This document shows, piece by piece, positions 11,879-23,522 of a stretch of 64,000 bases of DNA (position 1 is the first letter of the stretch; the number at the start of each line of letters is the position of its first letter). This stretch comes from Solen grandis (lineage: Eukaryota > Mollusca > Bivalvia > Adapedonta > Solenidae). The notes beneath the pieces are model-generated. The model saw nothing but the letters and a program-made list of their open reading frames with translations, was not told the DNA's origin and ran no database searches. The stretch is from NCBI GenBank assembly GCA_021229015.1, contig CM037777.1:57047608-57111607 (forward strand). The letters run 5' to 3'. A program made the translations under genes and the position numbers.

Positions 11879-12120
11879 TTAACCCTTTCCCTCATATAGA
11901 CTCATTTTGATGCACTCAATAGGTACCACATAAAGCCTGATCTGCAGAAAACCACTGTTAGATCTTACCAAATTTAATTATAAAGTCCTCATTTCCAGAC
12001 CACTGAGGAGCAGCGAACAGCATAAAACCTGATCAGCCTGCGAGTTACTCGCAGGCTGATCTGGTTTTATGCTGTTCGCATAGGTCTTTTCATGGTATCT
12101 TCTATGAGAGAAAGGGTTAA
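11879..12120 (-). mobile_element. TTAA-type hairpin MITE, copy 5 (inverted, intact)
   Basis: TTAA to TTAA, 242 bp, reverse of copies 3 and 4. It keeps the AACAGCAT/ATGCTGTT arm pair and the GCGAGT...ACTCGC centre. Confidence 0.95.
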
Positions 12121-12514
12121 AAACCAAAGATCAGATAAGGCATCAAAGTATGTCAAGGGGGAATAAAATATATATATACGTGTAACTGATTTGTCTGCTC
12201 TTTCAAATTAGATCGTATAAAAAATTTATAAGAACACAACTGTTGCAGAATGAAAAGTCATTCTGATGAGTTTGATTCTTTCGGATTTTGCTGAATACGC
12301 CTTTAAACAGACTTTGATCAAATAGAAAGTCATATAAATTACAATTCTATGTTTATCTAATTTGATAAACAATTAAAATATCCTTAATATGTCCAGCCTT
12401 TCTCTCACAAATCCTCTTCAAAATCCCAGCAGTATGAATGATCTCACATTTCCATTTAAGTTCAATCAAATAATTTATTAATTGATTATTACCTGCTGTT
12501 TTCTTGAGTCAAGA

Positions 12515-12520
<6 letters not shown>

Positions 12521-12570
<50 letters not shown>

Positions 12571-12598
12571 TATTTTTTTTTTTGGGGGGGGGGGGGGG
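12521..12598 (+). repeat. AT microsatellite followed by T-rich and 15-G tracts
   Basis: An alternating AT run (12521-12567) passes into a T-rich run and then fifteen consecutive G (12584-12598). Open frames on both strands here are artefacts of the repeat. Confidence 0.95.
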
Positions 12599-12663
12599 TT
12601 TAAGATTTTTTTATGCTTAAGGGTGGGGTGGGTTCTCTTTTGTGACGTACTGATTTCAAACTG

Positions 12664-13502
12664 AAACAAGAGGGCCATGATGGCCCTGAATCGCTCACCT
12701 GATTATAAATGAGCAACATATGTTGGATTTTTCATATCGACCTACTTTTTGATCCCACATGACCCACTTTTGAACGTGTCCAAGATTTTATGGAAACAGA
12801 CATTCTGACCAAGTTTCATAAAGATTGGGCCAAAAAATGTGGCCTCTAGAGTGTTAACAAGGTTTTTCTAAGATTTGACCTCATGACCTATTTTTTGACC
12901 CCACATGAACCAATTTCGAACTTGTCCAAGATTTTAGGAAAAAACATTCTGACTAGTTTCATAAGATTGGGCCAAAAATGTGTCCTCTAGAGTATTAACA
13001 AGGTTTTTCTAAGATTTGACCTCGTGACCTACTTTTTGACCCCACATGAACCAATTTCGAACTTGTCCAAGATTTTACGGAGAGAAACATTCTGACCTAG
13101 TTTCATGAAGATTGGGCCAAAAATGTGGCCTCTAGAGTGTTAACAAGGTTTTTCTAAGATTTGACCTCGTGACCTACTTTTTGACCCCACATGGCCCAAA
13201 TTTGAACTTGTCCAAGATTTTATGGAAACAAACATTTTGACCAAGTTTCATGAAGATTTGGCCAAAAATGTGGCCTCTAGAGTGTTAACAAGGTTTTTAT
13301 AAGACTTGACCTCGTGACCTAGTTTTTGACCCCACATGACCCAATTTCGAACTTGTCCAAGATTGTAAGGAGACAAACATTCTGGCCAAGTTTCTTGAAG
13401 ATTAACCTAAATATATGGCTTCTAGAGTGCTATCAAACCAAATTGTTGACGACTCACGACGCACAAAAGCTCACCATTGAGCACGTTGAGCTCAGGTGAG
13501 CT
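12664..13502 (+). mobile_element. Pearl/CvA-like element 2 with 145-bp core array
   Basis: Has the same AAACAAGAGGGCCATGATGG head and the same 3' stem-loop (AGCTCACC...GGTGAGCT) as elements 1 and 3. Its core array is different: about five units near 145 bp with CAAGAT landmarks at 12781, 12927, 13068, 13213 and 13358. The ACGG tract is reduced to a short GACGACTCACGACGCAC. It encodes no protein. Confidence 0.8.
12721..13430 (+). repeat. 145-bp core tandem array of element 2
   Basis: Each unit runs TTTTTGACCCCACATGA, CGAACTTGTCCAAGAT, ACATTCTGACCAAGTTTCAT, GATTGGGCCAAAAATGTGG and CCTCTAGAGTGTTAACAAGG. Spacings are 141-146 bp. It is related to the remnant at 4575-4855 and not to the 165-bp core. 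Confidence 0.9.
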
Positions 13503-13509
13503 TAAAATT

Positions 13510-13712
13510 GACCATTTAGGACAACTGTCCTAGGGAAAGTGGGTCCAATCTGAATCACTGAGTGAGGGAAGAACCTGGGTACACAGAGGCACCCGAGTAG
13601 AACCAATAACCTACTACATGGCAGCTTCATCCAAATGACAAGACCGGGACTCGAACCCACCCATGGTCCCGGGCTAAAGTCAGCAACACCACTCAGCCAC
13701 AGAAGACCTTTG
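13510..13712 (-). mobile_element. tRNA-derived SINE (family C), minus orientation
   Basis: Read on the minus strand from 13712, the head has an A-box-like TGGCTGAGTGG and a B-box GGTTCGAGTCC. A body with TTCTACTCGGGTGCCTCTGTG follows. The body matches the fragment at 23412-23522 and, inverted, 50690-50795. No tRNA acceptor stem forms, so it is a SINE and not a gene. Confidence 0.7.
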
Positions 13713-14224
13713 AAATCACTGATAATTGAACACTGTATCTCAAATGGTTGTTATTTACCTATTTTTCAACTTGTCCTTGAAATTGATAATGGCAAACAAT
13801 AACAGCTATGCTGACCTAGCTTTCCGATTTTCCGAAAATGTAAACAAGCTTTAGATTGCATTTTCCGCCTAAGTGTTTACTGCCCTTTCTGTTTTTATTT
13901 CAGTTAAAAAAAAAAATAATGAAGATACCTGTTCTATTATTTAAGAGAATCAACAATGTAGTGTAGCTAAACTTAAGTCCAAACCCAGGAAGATGTTACA
14001 AAGGACAAACACTAATTACCAGTAACCAATATACTTGATGTAACTACCACTTCACTGTGAATACAGTGCAACTGCATGGAATGTCATGTTTTGTTTGTTT
14101 GTTTGTTATGTTAATCTTATAGTGTCTCTGTGTTACAAAATATCTCAAGCTTTATACATTTACTCGAATCTTTGTATGTTGCTACCCAAATGTGCAATTT
14201 TACTCAAGTCAGATCAGAACTAAC
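13713..14224. other. Unassigned sequence
   Basis: AT-rich, with an A tract near 13906-13918 and a GTTT repeat near 14091-14107. No exon or repeat family recognised. Confidence 0.4.
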
Positions 14225-14288
14225 CTTTCTTCTCATGTCGACACAACTGAGGAAATGACAAACAGAGCAGACCAAGATCAGACAGCTC
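14225..14288 (-). CDS. Candidate internal exon of the minus-strand gene (ambiguous strand)
   Basis: On the minus strand a 64-nt interval follows a pyrimidine-rich acceptor (TTCCTTTCAG) and ends at a good donor (AAG followed by GTTAGT). It is open in the phase left by the exon at 15402-15552, giving 21 codons starting ELSDLGLLC, plus one base. The plus strand is also open here and ends at CAG followed by GTAAGG (about 14306), so a plus-strand exon cannot be excluded. No homology is recognised. Confidence 0.25.
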
Positions 14289-15401
14289 CTGAAAGGAACT
14301 GTCAGGTAAGGATCTCATCTGTTTGATCATACAATATTTAAGCTCTTAAGATTCTACAGTCTGCAAAGCATAACATCCATTGTTTTATTCTATTTGAAGT
14401 CAAATGACAAATTTTTATGCGGATATTCATGAGGTAAAGGGTTAATTAATGCAAAAAGAAATCTCGGTCTGACCAGACGACACAGGACTGCCGTCTGCAG
14501 TTATTCTCTCTCAGTTACTTGCAGGTTGATTTAGCTTTATTCTGGTTACAGAGGTAGGTGTCACCTAATGCATAGATTTAGATAACCACCTCTCAGTGCA
14601 TCTACCCATATTTGAAACATTATATGTAATAATGATCAGTGTTTACATATGCACGTTTGTTACCATGCTTTACAGGGTGGTACATTATTTATTAATTATC
14701 CGGTCACACTCTAACTGCTTCCAACATAATATGTACATTTGTCTCTATGCAGTAGAATTGCCTTACTAATGATAGGCTTTATCAGGGACCTATAATAATA
14801 TTGATTCTTGGAAGTCCTTTGCGGCATTTTCAATACATACCCACTGAGCCATCACATTTAAGTGGGATTTAAAAGCTGCTAATAAATTATCAAGTATTAA
14901 TATTATGAAAATTTTCTGAGAAACCAAAGAGGATATAGGTTCTTCTATTGTATGAATAGAATGTGACAGTTTTTCTCAATACAGTATTACTTACTAGCAA
15001 GAAAATTTTAAAGCAATTCTTTGAGATGTAGCAATTTAAAGGTTTCTCTATATGAACTGGTGTTGTCATGTTTTTTCCCCCTCTTTTGGGTTGAGGGGGG
15101 AGAGAGGGTAAATGTTGGTATCAAGACTACCAGTACACAAAAATTCTAAATTCTTATAAAGGTAATAAGCAGAAACCAAATACACTGTCCTCTTTGGAGC
15201 TATGCGATATGGACCCCTACATCAATGTTTCAGGACACCAACCACTTCAACACTTTATCAACAGACAAGGTATTGCCAAATGACAAAACCTCCAAATAAT
15301 TCAGCACCAAAGAAGTCTGCTGTGCTCTGATTTGGTGTCAATATTGCCCAAAATGACACATATTGTTATAAGTGAAAAATAATGAAAATCACAGTGACTA
15401 C
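14289..15401. other. Probable intron sequence
   Basis: No repeats with clear boundaries. A GGG/GAGG-rich patch at 15080-15110 is low complexity. Lies between two candidate exons. Confidence 0.35.
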
Positions 15402-15552
15402 CTTAACAGGAGCATCGAAGCTGACACTGGTGGGCTTGCTTACGCCAAACGTAGGAGGCCTTATAAGTGCTCCCTGGTTGCGTTTTTCTTTCTCCGCCTG
15501 CTTGGCCAGGTTCTTCAACATCTCCTTGCTCACGTCAGGTAGCTGCACCGAG
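15402..15552 (-). CDS. Internal coding exon of an unrecognised minus-strand gene
   Basis: A 151-nt minus-strand interval is flanked by a good acceptor (TTTTGTCTGTGTTGCAG) and a good donor (GTTAAG followed by GTAGT). It stays open for 50 codons after one leading base. The peptide begins SVQLPDVSKEMLKNLAKQ, continues with a charged helix-like stretch (AEKEKRNQG) and ends in a proline-rich segment, PPTFGVSKPTSVSFDAPVK. Local base use is clearly more GC-rich than its surroundings and codons are varied, as in real coding DNA. The leading single base completes the codon left by the exon at 30508-30524 (AG+C, serine). The product is not recognised; the peptide has no membrane segment or known catalytic motif. 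Confidence 0.65.
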
Positions 15553-16646
15553 CTGCAACACAGACAAAATACATACTGTTACTATACTGACTATATTCCA
15601 TTAGTTTTCAGGTATTTGACAAACCTTCTTTTATGCCATTATACAGTGCATCTCTACTTATAACTGGGCCCATATCAAATTATTTTAAATGGATCTAATA
15701 ATTTTTATTCACTCACTGTGAAAATCCATCTTTAGACTCAAGGTAACTACAACCAATATCATATCATGAGAATTTGGGGTATTATAAAGAAAGTTTTGAA
15801 AAAAGAATCCGCTAACATTACTACATGAAAAATTTAGTATAAGTTACAATGAATTCTCAGCAACTCCTAATGTGGAATCCTTCACTCCAGTTTTGGGAAA
15901 AGGCCTACTGTTCTAATCATAGACACATAGGAGCATTCAAACCTACTGGCAAGGGCACCAGTTGTCAGTCTCCTGGTGAGAACCCGGATACTAAAAAAGT
16001 TAACAACCAAATTTTTTTTAATGTTAAGAATCAGAGAATCATGAATTAATGCATTAAACACTTACAGAGCGACAATACAGTTCCTGAGTGATAGGGAGGT
16101 GTTGCAAGAAATAGATTTAAAATGCAGAAAATGCACCTTCATCAACCCTGCAATATCATCTACTGTTTGAATAGCATACATAATCTGCACTTCATTAATT
16201 CTACCCTATCAAATCCTGCCTGTAGGCATATTTTACCTTCTTCCTTGTACCCATGATTAAATGCAGTGTCTCACTGTTGGTTAAATGCAGTGAAATGATC
16301 ACCTCTCTTCTCACTAACATGACATTCTGGCTTTACGCTAGCCCAGTTCAGTTCTTACTGATTGTTAAACCTCTTCCAAGATTTGCATTCTTGCTGCCAT
16401 TTCTTCATCATGCAGAGTCAAGTGTGACCTATGCATTATACCACTGCCGGAGTGACGTGCTCATAAACTGGCAGCGTTTCTGAGAGGCATATAATGTTTA
16501 CATCATACTTCATAGTCGAGATGCATTAAACCAGAAATGAAACACAACAATTTTGCGGAAGATGTTTTTCTTTCTTTCTTTTTTATTTGTAGATTTAATA
16601 TTGTTAAGCGTTCAACACTCGGACGCTTAACATAGACCTCATAGCA
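15553..16646. other. Probable large-intron sequence
   Basis: Nothing supported. Open frames near 15849 and 16253 have no splice-site or repeat support and do not look protein-like. Confidence 0.4.
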
Positions 16647-16870
16647 TTAACCCTTTCCCTCATAGAGGAAACCATGAAAAGACCTATGCAAACAGCATAA
16701 AACCAGATTAGCCAGATCAGGTTTTATGCTGTTCGCTGCTCCTCAGTGGTCTGGAAATGAGGACTTTAAAATTAAATTTGGTAAGGTTTAACTTTGGTTT
16801 TCTGCAGGTCAGGCTTTATGTGGTACCTATTGAGTGCGTCAAAATGAGTCTATATGAGGGAAAGGGTTAA
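16647..16870 (+). mobile_element. TTAA-type hairpin MITE, copy 6 (palindrome collapsed)
   Basis: TTAA-bounded with both TIRs, 224 bp. The centre reads AGATTAGCCAGATCAGG: the inner palindrome arms (GCCTGCGAGT and its mate) have been lost while outer arms remain. This fits slippage or deletion across a hairpin during replication. Confidence 0.9.
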
Positions 16871-17938
16871 TTAAGCCATCATTTTAACAAGATGTATGTT
16901 TAACTGATAGGAAGAACAGGAAGGTTGGCCAACAAATTTACAAACCATACTAGTGTACAGAAATAGTGTCCCATAAAGTGAATGATCATATATGTAACAG
17001 ATACAGATCATTTTGAGGTCATAAACATGCCTCAAGGCACCTTTTTTTAACATCATGTTTGTTAAATATTTCAATATGGACAAAATTTAATATGAGTTTT
17101 TCGCATGTTTACAAGCACTTAAGGAATTTCATCTAAAGTCAAAAGAGTATAGCTCCACATGTGAATATATATTATATAGAAGCTGACATGATTTGTCATT
17201 TCATATCACATTTTGACTAAACGAGTTAATGAAAATGTTATTAAGCCAGCCTCTGGAAGGCTTAATCACATTCTCATGAACTCATTTGGAGAAATTTGAT
17301 ATGAAATGAAAATTCACATTGGATTCTTCTTATTATGTGAATTACACTAAGTATGTGGTGATTATAACAACAACAAAAAAACAAGATTATGATAAACTGA
17401 CTGTGAATGACTATTTGTAATCTTACATCCAGAAAAAAGATTCAAACAGTAGCTGAAAGTAATGACCGAATGTGTATATTTCTCATACATTATCAACATA
17501 ACAGTAATTAATACATATTTTCAAACAAACTTAGTTGCATTAAATACATTTTCATCCTATCACCACTCACATTGTGGTACAAACTGCCTATCGAATAAAC
17601 TTAGCTTTATACTCATTCGTGACTTTTTATATACTCTGCCGTCAGCCTTGACTATTTTCTTGTTTACTACATGTATGACATCACAGAGTTGACTATTGTG
17701 TGATCAGATAGTTTGTTTATGTTACGATCTTTTTTTTCAATTTTTCCTGTGTATTGCTTTGAAATAATAGGATAAATAGAATACTAGGTAAGTGTTGAAT
17801 AAAGATAGGTTTATCCTGCTCAGCTTAGAAAATATAAACCGCTCTCCAAGGCTCGCAGGAAAAACTTATCTTTATTCAACATTAATCTGGTATTCTCTAT
17901 GAAATCCAGCTGTTTGAGTTCAACACAATATGCATACA
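16871..17938. other. Unassigned AT-rich sequence
   Basis: No supported feature. Short open frames on both strands look random. Confidence 0.4.
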
Positions 17939-18023
17939 GTACACACGTGTGATCCACAGAGTACACATGTGTGATCCAAAGAGCACACACGTGTGATCCA
18001 CAGAGCACACACGTCTGATCCAT
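17939..18023 (+). repeat. 22-bp minisatellite with CACGTG motif, four units
   Basis: GTGATCC-type landmarks recur at 17949, 17971, 17993 and 18015, an exact 22-bp period. The unit is close to ACACACGTGTGATCCACAGAGC. Three of the four units contain or nearly contain an ACACGTGT palindrome with an E-box core. The minus-strand open frame across it is a by-product. Confidence 0.9.
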
Positions 18024-19238
18024 AGTAAAAAAAAGTTAAATGTAATGTATTAAGTACAAAAAAAAATGCAATAATTATATGAAATGGGAAAGAACTTCAT
18101 TAAGCATATTATCATATGAAAAAATATATTACAAAACAAAACAATGTGTCTGTAAATGACAATCAATCTGACCATAAAGGCCCTCATTAAAAATGTGTTG
18201 CATATTCACATATAACATGAACCTCTACACTGGCAAAACCAAAAACAAAATAAGTATCTATCAGAGACCATTTTATTATGCCACAAAACCCATTTCCAAT
18301 GAATTTAAAACCGATTATGGCTGGAATAAGAGTGTTTGATTGCCACAGATTCATGTCCCCATGACAACGGTATGTACATGCTAGATTAGATGAAGAACAA
18401 GCCATTCCATGGCAATTTATCAGTTTACCCAACATTAAGTCTTTATTAATATTGGATATCATATTTCATTATTAATATCATTTGCACATACTGAAGATTT
18501 TCAGCCACTTACGGCCCTGGTCCTATGGCAATCTTAAACCAGTATATTTCCCAACCTGCAAATAATTTTCTGTTCAAATGATAAAAATTCGGATTACGAT
18601 TGCTAAGATTAAAAATACGATACAACAAAGCGTTAAAGATCATTTTAAGAATCATGCCTTAAAGACTTCCCATGGCTTAGAGTCGATGATGAGGGCTCAG
18701 CGAAATGTCGAATTTGACGCAATAACAGATGCATAAGACAATTCTGCGGTGTTAAACAATTCAATTGTTAAATCAGTCAGTAAAAATGTTTCAAATTTCA
18801 GTGTTAATGTAGTTCATATAATGTTTTTTTACATGCCTAAATTAATTTATTGAAAGTAGTAATAAAATTTCAATTATTTGAATTTATTTCCATATTTTAT
18901 ACTAATAGTTTTTCAAAAAGTACGGATAAGTAGTGTTTTGCTACGGACAAGTGAAATCTTAATTTTGGTTGTCCGTGGACAAGTAAAATAAAGAGAGATT
19001 TCGCCACCCCTGCCCCGCTCCAATAAGTTCCAAGGATCACAGGATTTACTTATTCAAAGGACTCAGAGTCTCAATTTCTAAAGAACAAAACTTAACCAGA
19101 AGGAATTTAAACTTTTACCTCATGAATCAGTGTTTTCTCTAGAGCATGTTTCTTGCGTCTTTGACACAATCAATATGATGTTGACCAAAGGCATTTGATA
19201 TTTGTGTCATTTATGAGTAACTTAAATCTAAATGTACT
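18024..19238. other. Unassigned sequence
   Basis: Nothing supported. Two GGACAAGT stretches at 18945-18980 may be an old repeat but have no clear boundaries. Confidence 0.4.
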
Positions 19239-19380
19239 TACTGTAAACACTCATGTATTGTGCGCATTTCTATGACTTCAATTTCGATTTCGGAGAAGGG
19301 GTGCGCACAATATAAGAGAATTCATTTTTTTCGTAATGTTTCTAAACTTTACCCCACCCATTAAGAGGCAATATCGGCGA
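19239..19380 (+). mobile_element. Family X transposon, solo left end
   Basis: TACTGTAAACACTCATGTAT and a GTGCGCATTTCTATGACTTC segment, followed by GGTGCGCACAATA and CTTTACCCCACCCA, match the left 140 bp of copies at 2031 and 25600. Homology then stops. Confidence 0.75.
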
Positions 19381-19856
19381 TACAGTTACAGTGATTTACA
19401 ATATAGCATTAGATGTCATTAAGTGATGCAACAAAGTGATTCCTTAAAAGAAACCCTTGTTGTTTATACAATAATTGTTGAATTCAAATATTATTTCCAA
19501 ATACAGGTAGTTGAAAATTGAAACTTATGCAAGAAACAATAATGTTAATTGAAATCATCATCTCTTCACAACTGTCAAAAGAATGCAGTTTTACAGAGGC
19601 AATACACAGAAATCAAGATGCCTAAACAAAGCATCACTTCATTTGATAAAAAGAATTTCTAATGTTTTAGCATTACGAATCCAATGAAATGCTTTATCAA
19701 TAAATGTATGAGACAGTTATTTTGCTTCTAGTCCAGTTCTCCAGAGAGGAACATGGCTTCTATAAATAGATGAAATCTGCAAACATGATTCATATGTACA
19801 ATGCTTCAAATTTAGTAGATGGGTCTTACTCTGTTCAGTATTGATTAAAACCAGGA

Positions 19857-20890
19857 AATTTACATCTACTACTGACTGAGTACAGTACTTGGTATATGGT
19901 CATAGATTGTTGGGTTTAACGTTCCACAGACAGTAATTCAGCCATTTCGATACTATGTTTACTTCAGACAAATATAGTGCTGCCACAATGCATTATCACG
20001 CCTAAGGCATGTGGGAATGATATCACAACTGGTCACATTATCCTGACACCCTGGGCCAACCAGTCCTGGAACTACCTTTATATGCTGAGTACCAATCAGT
20101 ACCATTATTTGCAACTTGGGTATGTCTTGGCCGGGCATTGAACACATGACCTCCCATTCCCAAGGCGAATGCTCTTACCATTCAGCCAACGGAGGTGGTA
20201 CAATTTACATCTACTACTGACTGAGTACAGTACTTGGTATATGGTCATAGATTGTTGGGTTTAACGTTCCACAGACAGTAATTCAGCCATTTCGATACTA
20301 TGTTTACTTCAGACAAATATAGTGCTGCCACAATGCATTATCACGCCTAAGGCATGTGGGAATGATATCACAACTGGTCACATTATCCTGACACCCTGGG
20401 CCAACCAGTCCTGGAACTACCTTTATATGCTGAGTACCAATCAGTACCATTATTTGCAACTTGGGTATGTCTTGGCCGGGCATTGAACACATGACCTCCC
20501 ATTCCCAAGGCGAATGCTCTTACCATTCAGCCAACGGAGGTGGTACAATTTACATCTACTACTGACTGAGTACAGTACTTGGTATATGGTCATAGATTGT
20601 TGGGTTTAACGTTCCACAGACAGTAATTCAGCCATTTCGATACTATGTTTACTTCAGACAAATATAGTGCTGCCACAATGCAGTATCACGCCTAAGGCAT
20701 GTGGGAATGATATCACAACTGGTCACATTATCCTGACACCCTGGGCCAACCAGTCCTGGAACTACCTTTATATGCTGAGTACCAATCAGTACCATTATTT
20801 GCAACTTGGGTATGTCTTGGCTGGGCATTGAACACATGACCTCCCATTCCCAAGGCGAATGCTCTTACCATTCAGCCAACGGAGGTGGTA
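19857..20890 (-). repeat. Three tandem 345-bp blocks, each with a SINE family A copy
   Basis: Units start at 19857, 20202 and 20547, exactly 345 bp apart. The first two look identical and the third has about two substitutions (near 20682 and 20821). Each holds about 60 bp of flank plus a complete SINE read on the minus strand. It has an A-box TGGCTGAATGGTAAGAGC-like head, a diverged B-box and a tail complementary to TTGGGTTTAACGTTCC. Family A resembles molluscan V-SINE/RUDI-type elements in layout, by inference. The identical 62-codon minus-strand frames are repeat by-products. Confidence 0.9.
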
Positions 20891-20915
20891 CATTACACAC
20901 AACACTGTACCAGTT

Positions 20916-21165
20916 TTGTTGTATATTTGTTGGGTTTAATTACATCATTCAGTCATTTAGAGACTATGTCTACTTGTGACAGATATGGTGCTACCACTGC
21001 TGTATCATACCATACACACATGGCACAATACCTATCCTGACACCATGCCATCAGTCCTGGAAATATGCTAAGTACCCTCATACTTGGCACCAAGCACGGG
21101 ACCATAAGTATTGGTATCATTTTTTACACAGCCAGAGATCAAACACACAAACGCCCAATTCCAGA
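20916..21165 (-). mobile_element. SINE family A, diverged fourth copy next to the tandem block
   Basis: The order TTGTTGGGTTTAA, CAGTCATTTAGAGACTATG, GGTGCTACCACTG, a CCTATCCTGACACC-like block, then CAGTCCTGGAA and CAGCCAGAGATCAAAC follows family A but with many substitutions and gaps. It is clearly older than the three tandem units. Confidence 0.7.
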
Positions 21166-21179
21166 AAGGATGTTAAAAT

Positions 21180-23411
21180 GAAACGGCCACTGGAACCATA
21201 AAAAATCTTTAAAATTAAAATGTCTATATTTATGTAAAAGAAACATGTTCCCCTGCTTTATAGTTCCATTTATCGAACCATATTCAGATTATTAAGAAAA
21301 GCAATATTTTAAATCTTAGAATCCCATACCTCCCCCACCAAGTAACACATGATGTCTGAAAAAAGTCTTGGTCTCCTAGGAGAGTGGGAGGGAGCTACCA
21401 GATCTTCCTGTATGCAGACACCATTAGTTATTGTTCAATGCATTGGAATGCTGAGTGGCTTGCCAACATTTTCATGAGCAGTGTACTACATGGCAGTATA
21501 CCGTGAACAGAGAAAAAAACTCATGCCTGCCTCATATCACTTCATATTGTTCAGAATGAAAAGTCGTTTTCCTCTTAAAGGATTTAACTTCTCACACATA
21601 AATGCACAAGGACACTTCAAGGGTAGGATCTGAGCTTAAAACCTGCAAGATTACTAAGAATCTAGTATCTATCAAGATTTTAAACTGAAAGGTCATGTAA
21701 TAAATCCAGCCAACAACAAGATATATTTCTGGAAGATTAGAGATACTTTTCCAAAAGCCCACTTAAGCAATTTTTTATATTAGGTCATTCAAGAAAAAAT
21801 CTATCAACAATGCAACTATGAATTTACGTTCTTAAACAAATGATAAAGCGTGAACCTATTTATGCTTAGCTATGATTAGCTTCTCTCCAGATGTGTGGAA
21901 GCAGTAATCAGTCTTCTTGTTAACCTGACTTCTCCAGTAAACGTGGTGAGCTACTGTGATTAACACAGCGTATTCCCAAGTACTGCTGTAACCTGCTACA
22001 CAGTTTGCCCTTTAACAGTTTTGTGTACTTTTAACTTGACATATATATATATATGTATATACACATACAAGATGGTATGCTAATGAGACAACAGTCCAGC
22101 ATTATAGAAGACAACTGACTGCTTATCAATCAAAAAACATAAACACATTGTACATGTATTGTCTTGTCTGTATATCCACACTTTGCTCATAGATCATTTC
22201 TGTTTCCAATATTTATGAATATGTAAGTAAACTTATTGATAGGACAAATTAAAGAAAATCCTGTTATCAGGTTATTCACATATAAAAAACACAATGACAA
22301 AGGGGGGGGGGGGGGATTTTGTCTAAAAGTTATTATGATTTTAATGAAACCATGAACATACATGACAACTTGTTTTTGAACCCCTCATGCCAACAAATGG
22401 CTTTTAACCCAGTACTCTACAGAAAGTGAGAAACCTGAAGCTAAGTTTACAGATAAACACTTTCAACAAAAACAAACAATGCAAAAACAGACCAAGCATA
22501 TAACATTTGTAATTATTCATGATTTATAAACAGATGCATGTGATTGTTTGTAGGGGTGCATCAGCACCATAGCCTGAGACCAATCATGAATGTAACCAAT
22601 TAAAAAAACTTTCATAACTTTATTTGATTATCTATAAGCTTATATTCACAAACATTGTGAATTAAATAAACAATACAAAATAAAAAAGAAAAATGCAACC
22701 AAATCAGTCTGCAAGTACCAACTACTTAGCATCTGAATTTATTCAAAAACTTGATTGGGAAACTATTTCTTACAACTTAAATATCTATCCCTCTCAACAG
22801 TCCCTGGGTTGGTTATTCTGTGGCTGGGAAGGTTATGAAAAATGCCTGCCCCTGAGTTTGAACCAACAACTTTTGGATCCGAAGTTAAGTAAGTTTCCCC
22901 TGGAACAGGATGCCCTAGCAAAAAATCAAGATGCAATAATTAACATGATGATTGATCATTGATAATCAGGTCAGTCCAATCATTTCCTCCAGTCTGCAGT
23001 ATCTATTCTAGAATTCAAAATTTAGGGGAGATTTTCCGCCCAACTATCCAAAATCAGGGGGGATATTTCAAAGTCAGGAGCCCGGATGGATTACACTGAA
23101 ACATGTTGTGTTCAAAACCCTTTTAATTTATTTTGCCCAATATCCACACTGCACCAGCACTTGTAACTGATTAGATGACAGGATGTTTTGGCTGTCAGGA
23201 TTGACCAAAGCCTTATTTTCTTAAATTTAATATCAGTTATTTGTTGCTTTGACATTTTGACTGCACAAAGGATCATAGAATGGTTAATTAATATATTTCA
23301 TATGAAAATATTTACTGAATTACAGCGCTCATAATGTTAATGTGCCAAAAATATTTTAAACTTATTCCACCCGGTATGCATATTAACAAATACCATAATG
23401 ACTTGACTATT
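21180..23411. other. Unassigned AT-rich sequence
   Basis: A 14-G tract at 22302-22315 and AT dinucleotides near 22041 are the only clear low-complexity features. The 89-codon frame at 22693-22962 lacks splice or homology support; its end (GAGTTTGAACCAA) may derive from an old tRNA-SINE. Confidence 0.4.
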
Positions 23412-23522
23412 TGAGTTTACCGTCGCTTTGACAGTATTTCAGTCATATAGCGACGTCCAGCTAATTACAGGTGGAGGAAGACCCAAAATGCACGGAGGCA
23501 TCCGGGTAGAACCACAGACCTA
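23412..23522 (-). mobile_element. SINE family C fragment
   Basis: ACAGTATTTCAGTCATATAGC, GACGTCCAGCTAATTACAGG, GGAGGAAGACCC and GGGTAGAACCACAGACCT match the body of the SINE at 13510-13712 and the inverted fragment at 50690-50795. The tRNA-like head is absent. Confidence 0.65.

Noticed and set aside
19959..20837. Three identical 62-codon proteins in tandem
   Set aside because: They are antisense readings of a tandemly repeated SINE block.
22693..22962. 89-codon plus-strand frame
   Set aside because: AT-driven composition without domains. Part may be an old tRNA-SINE; no splice support.
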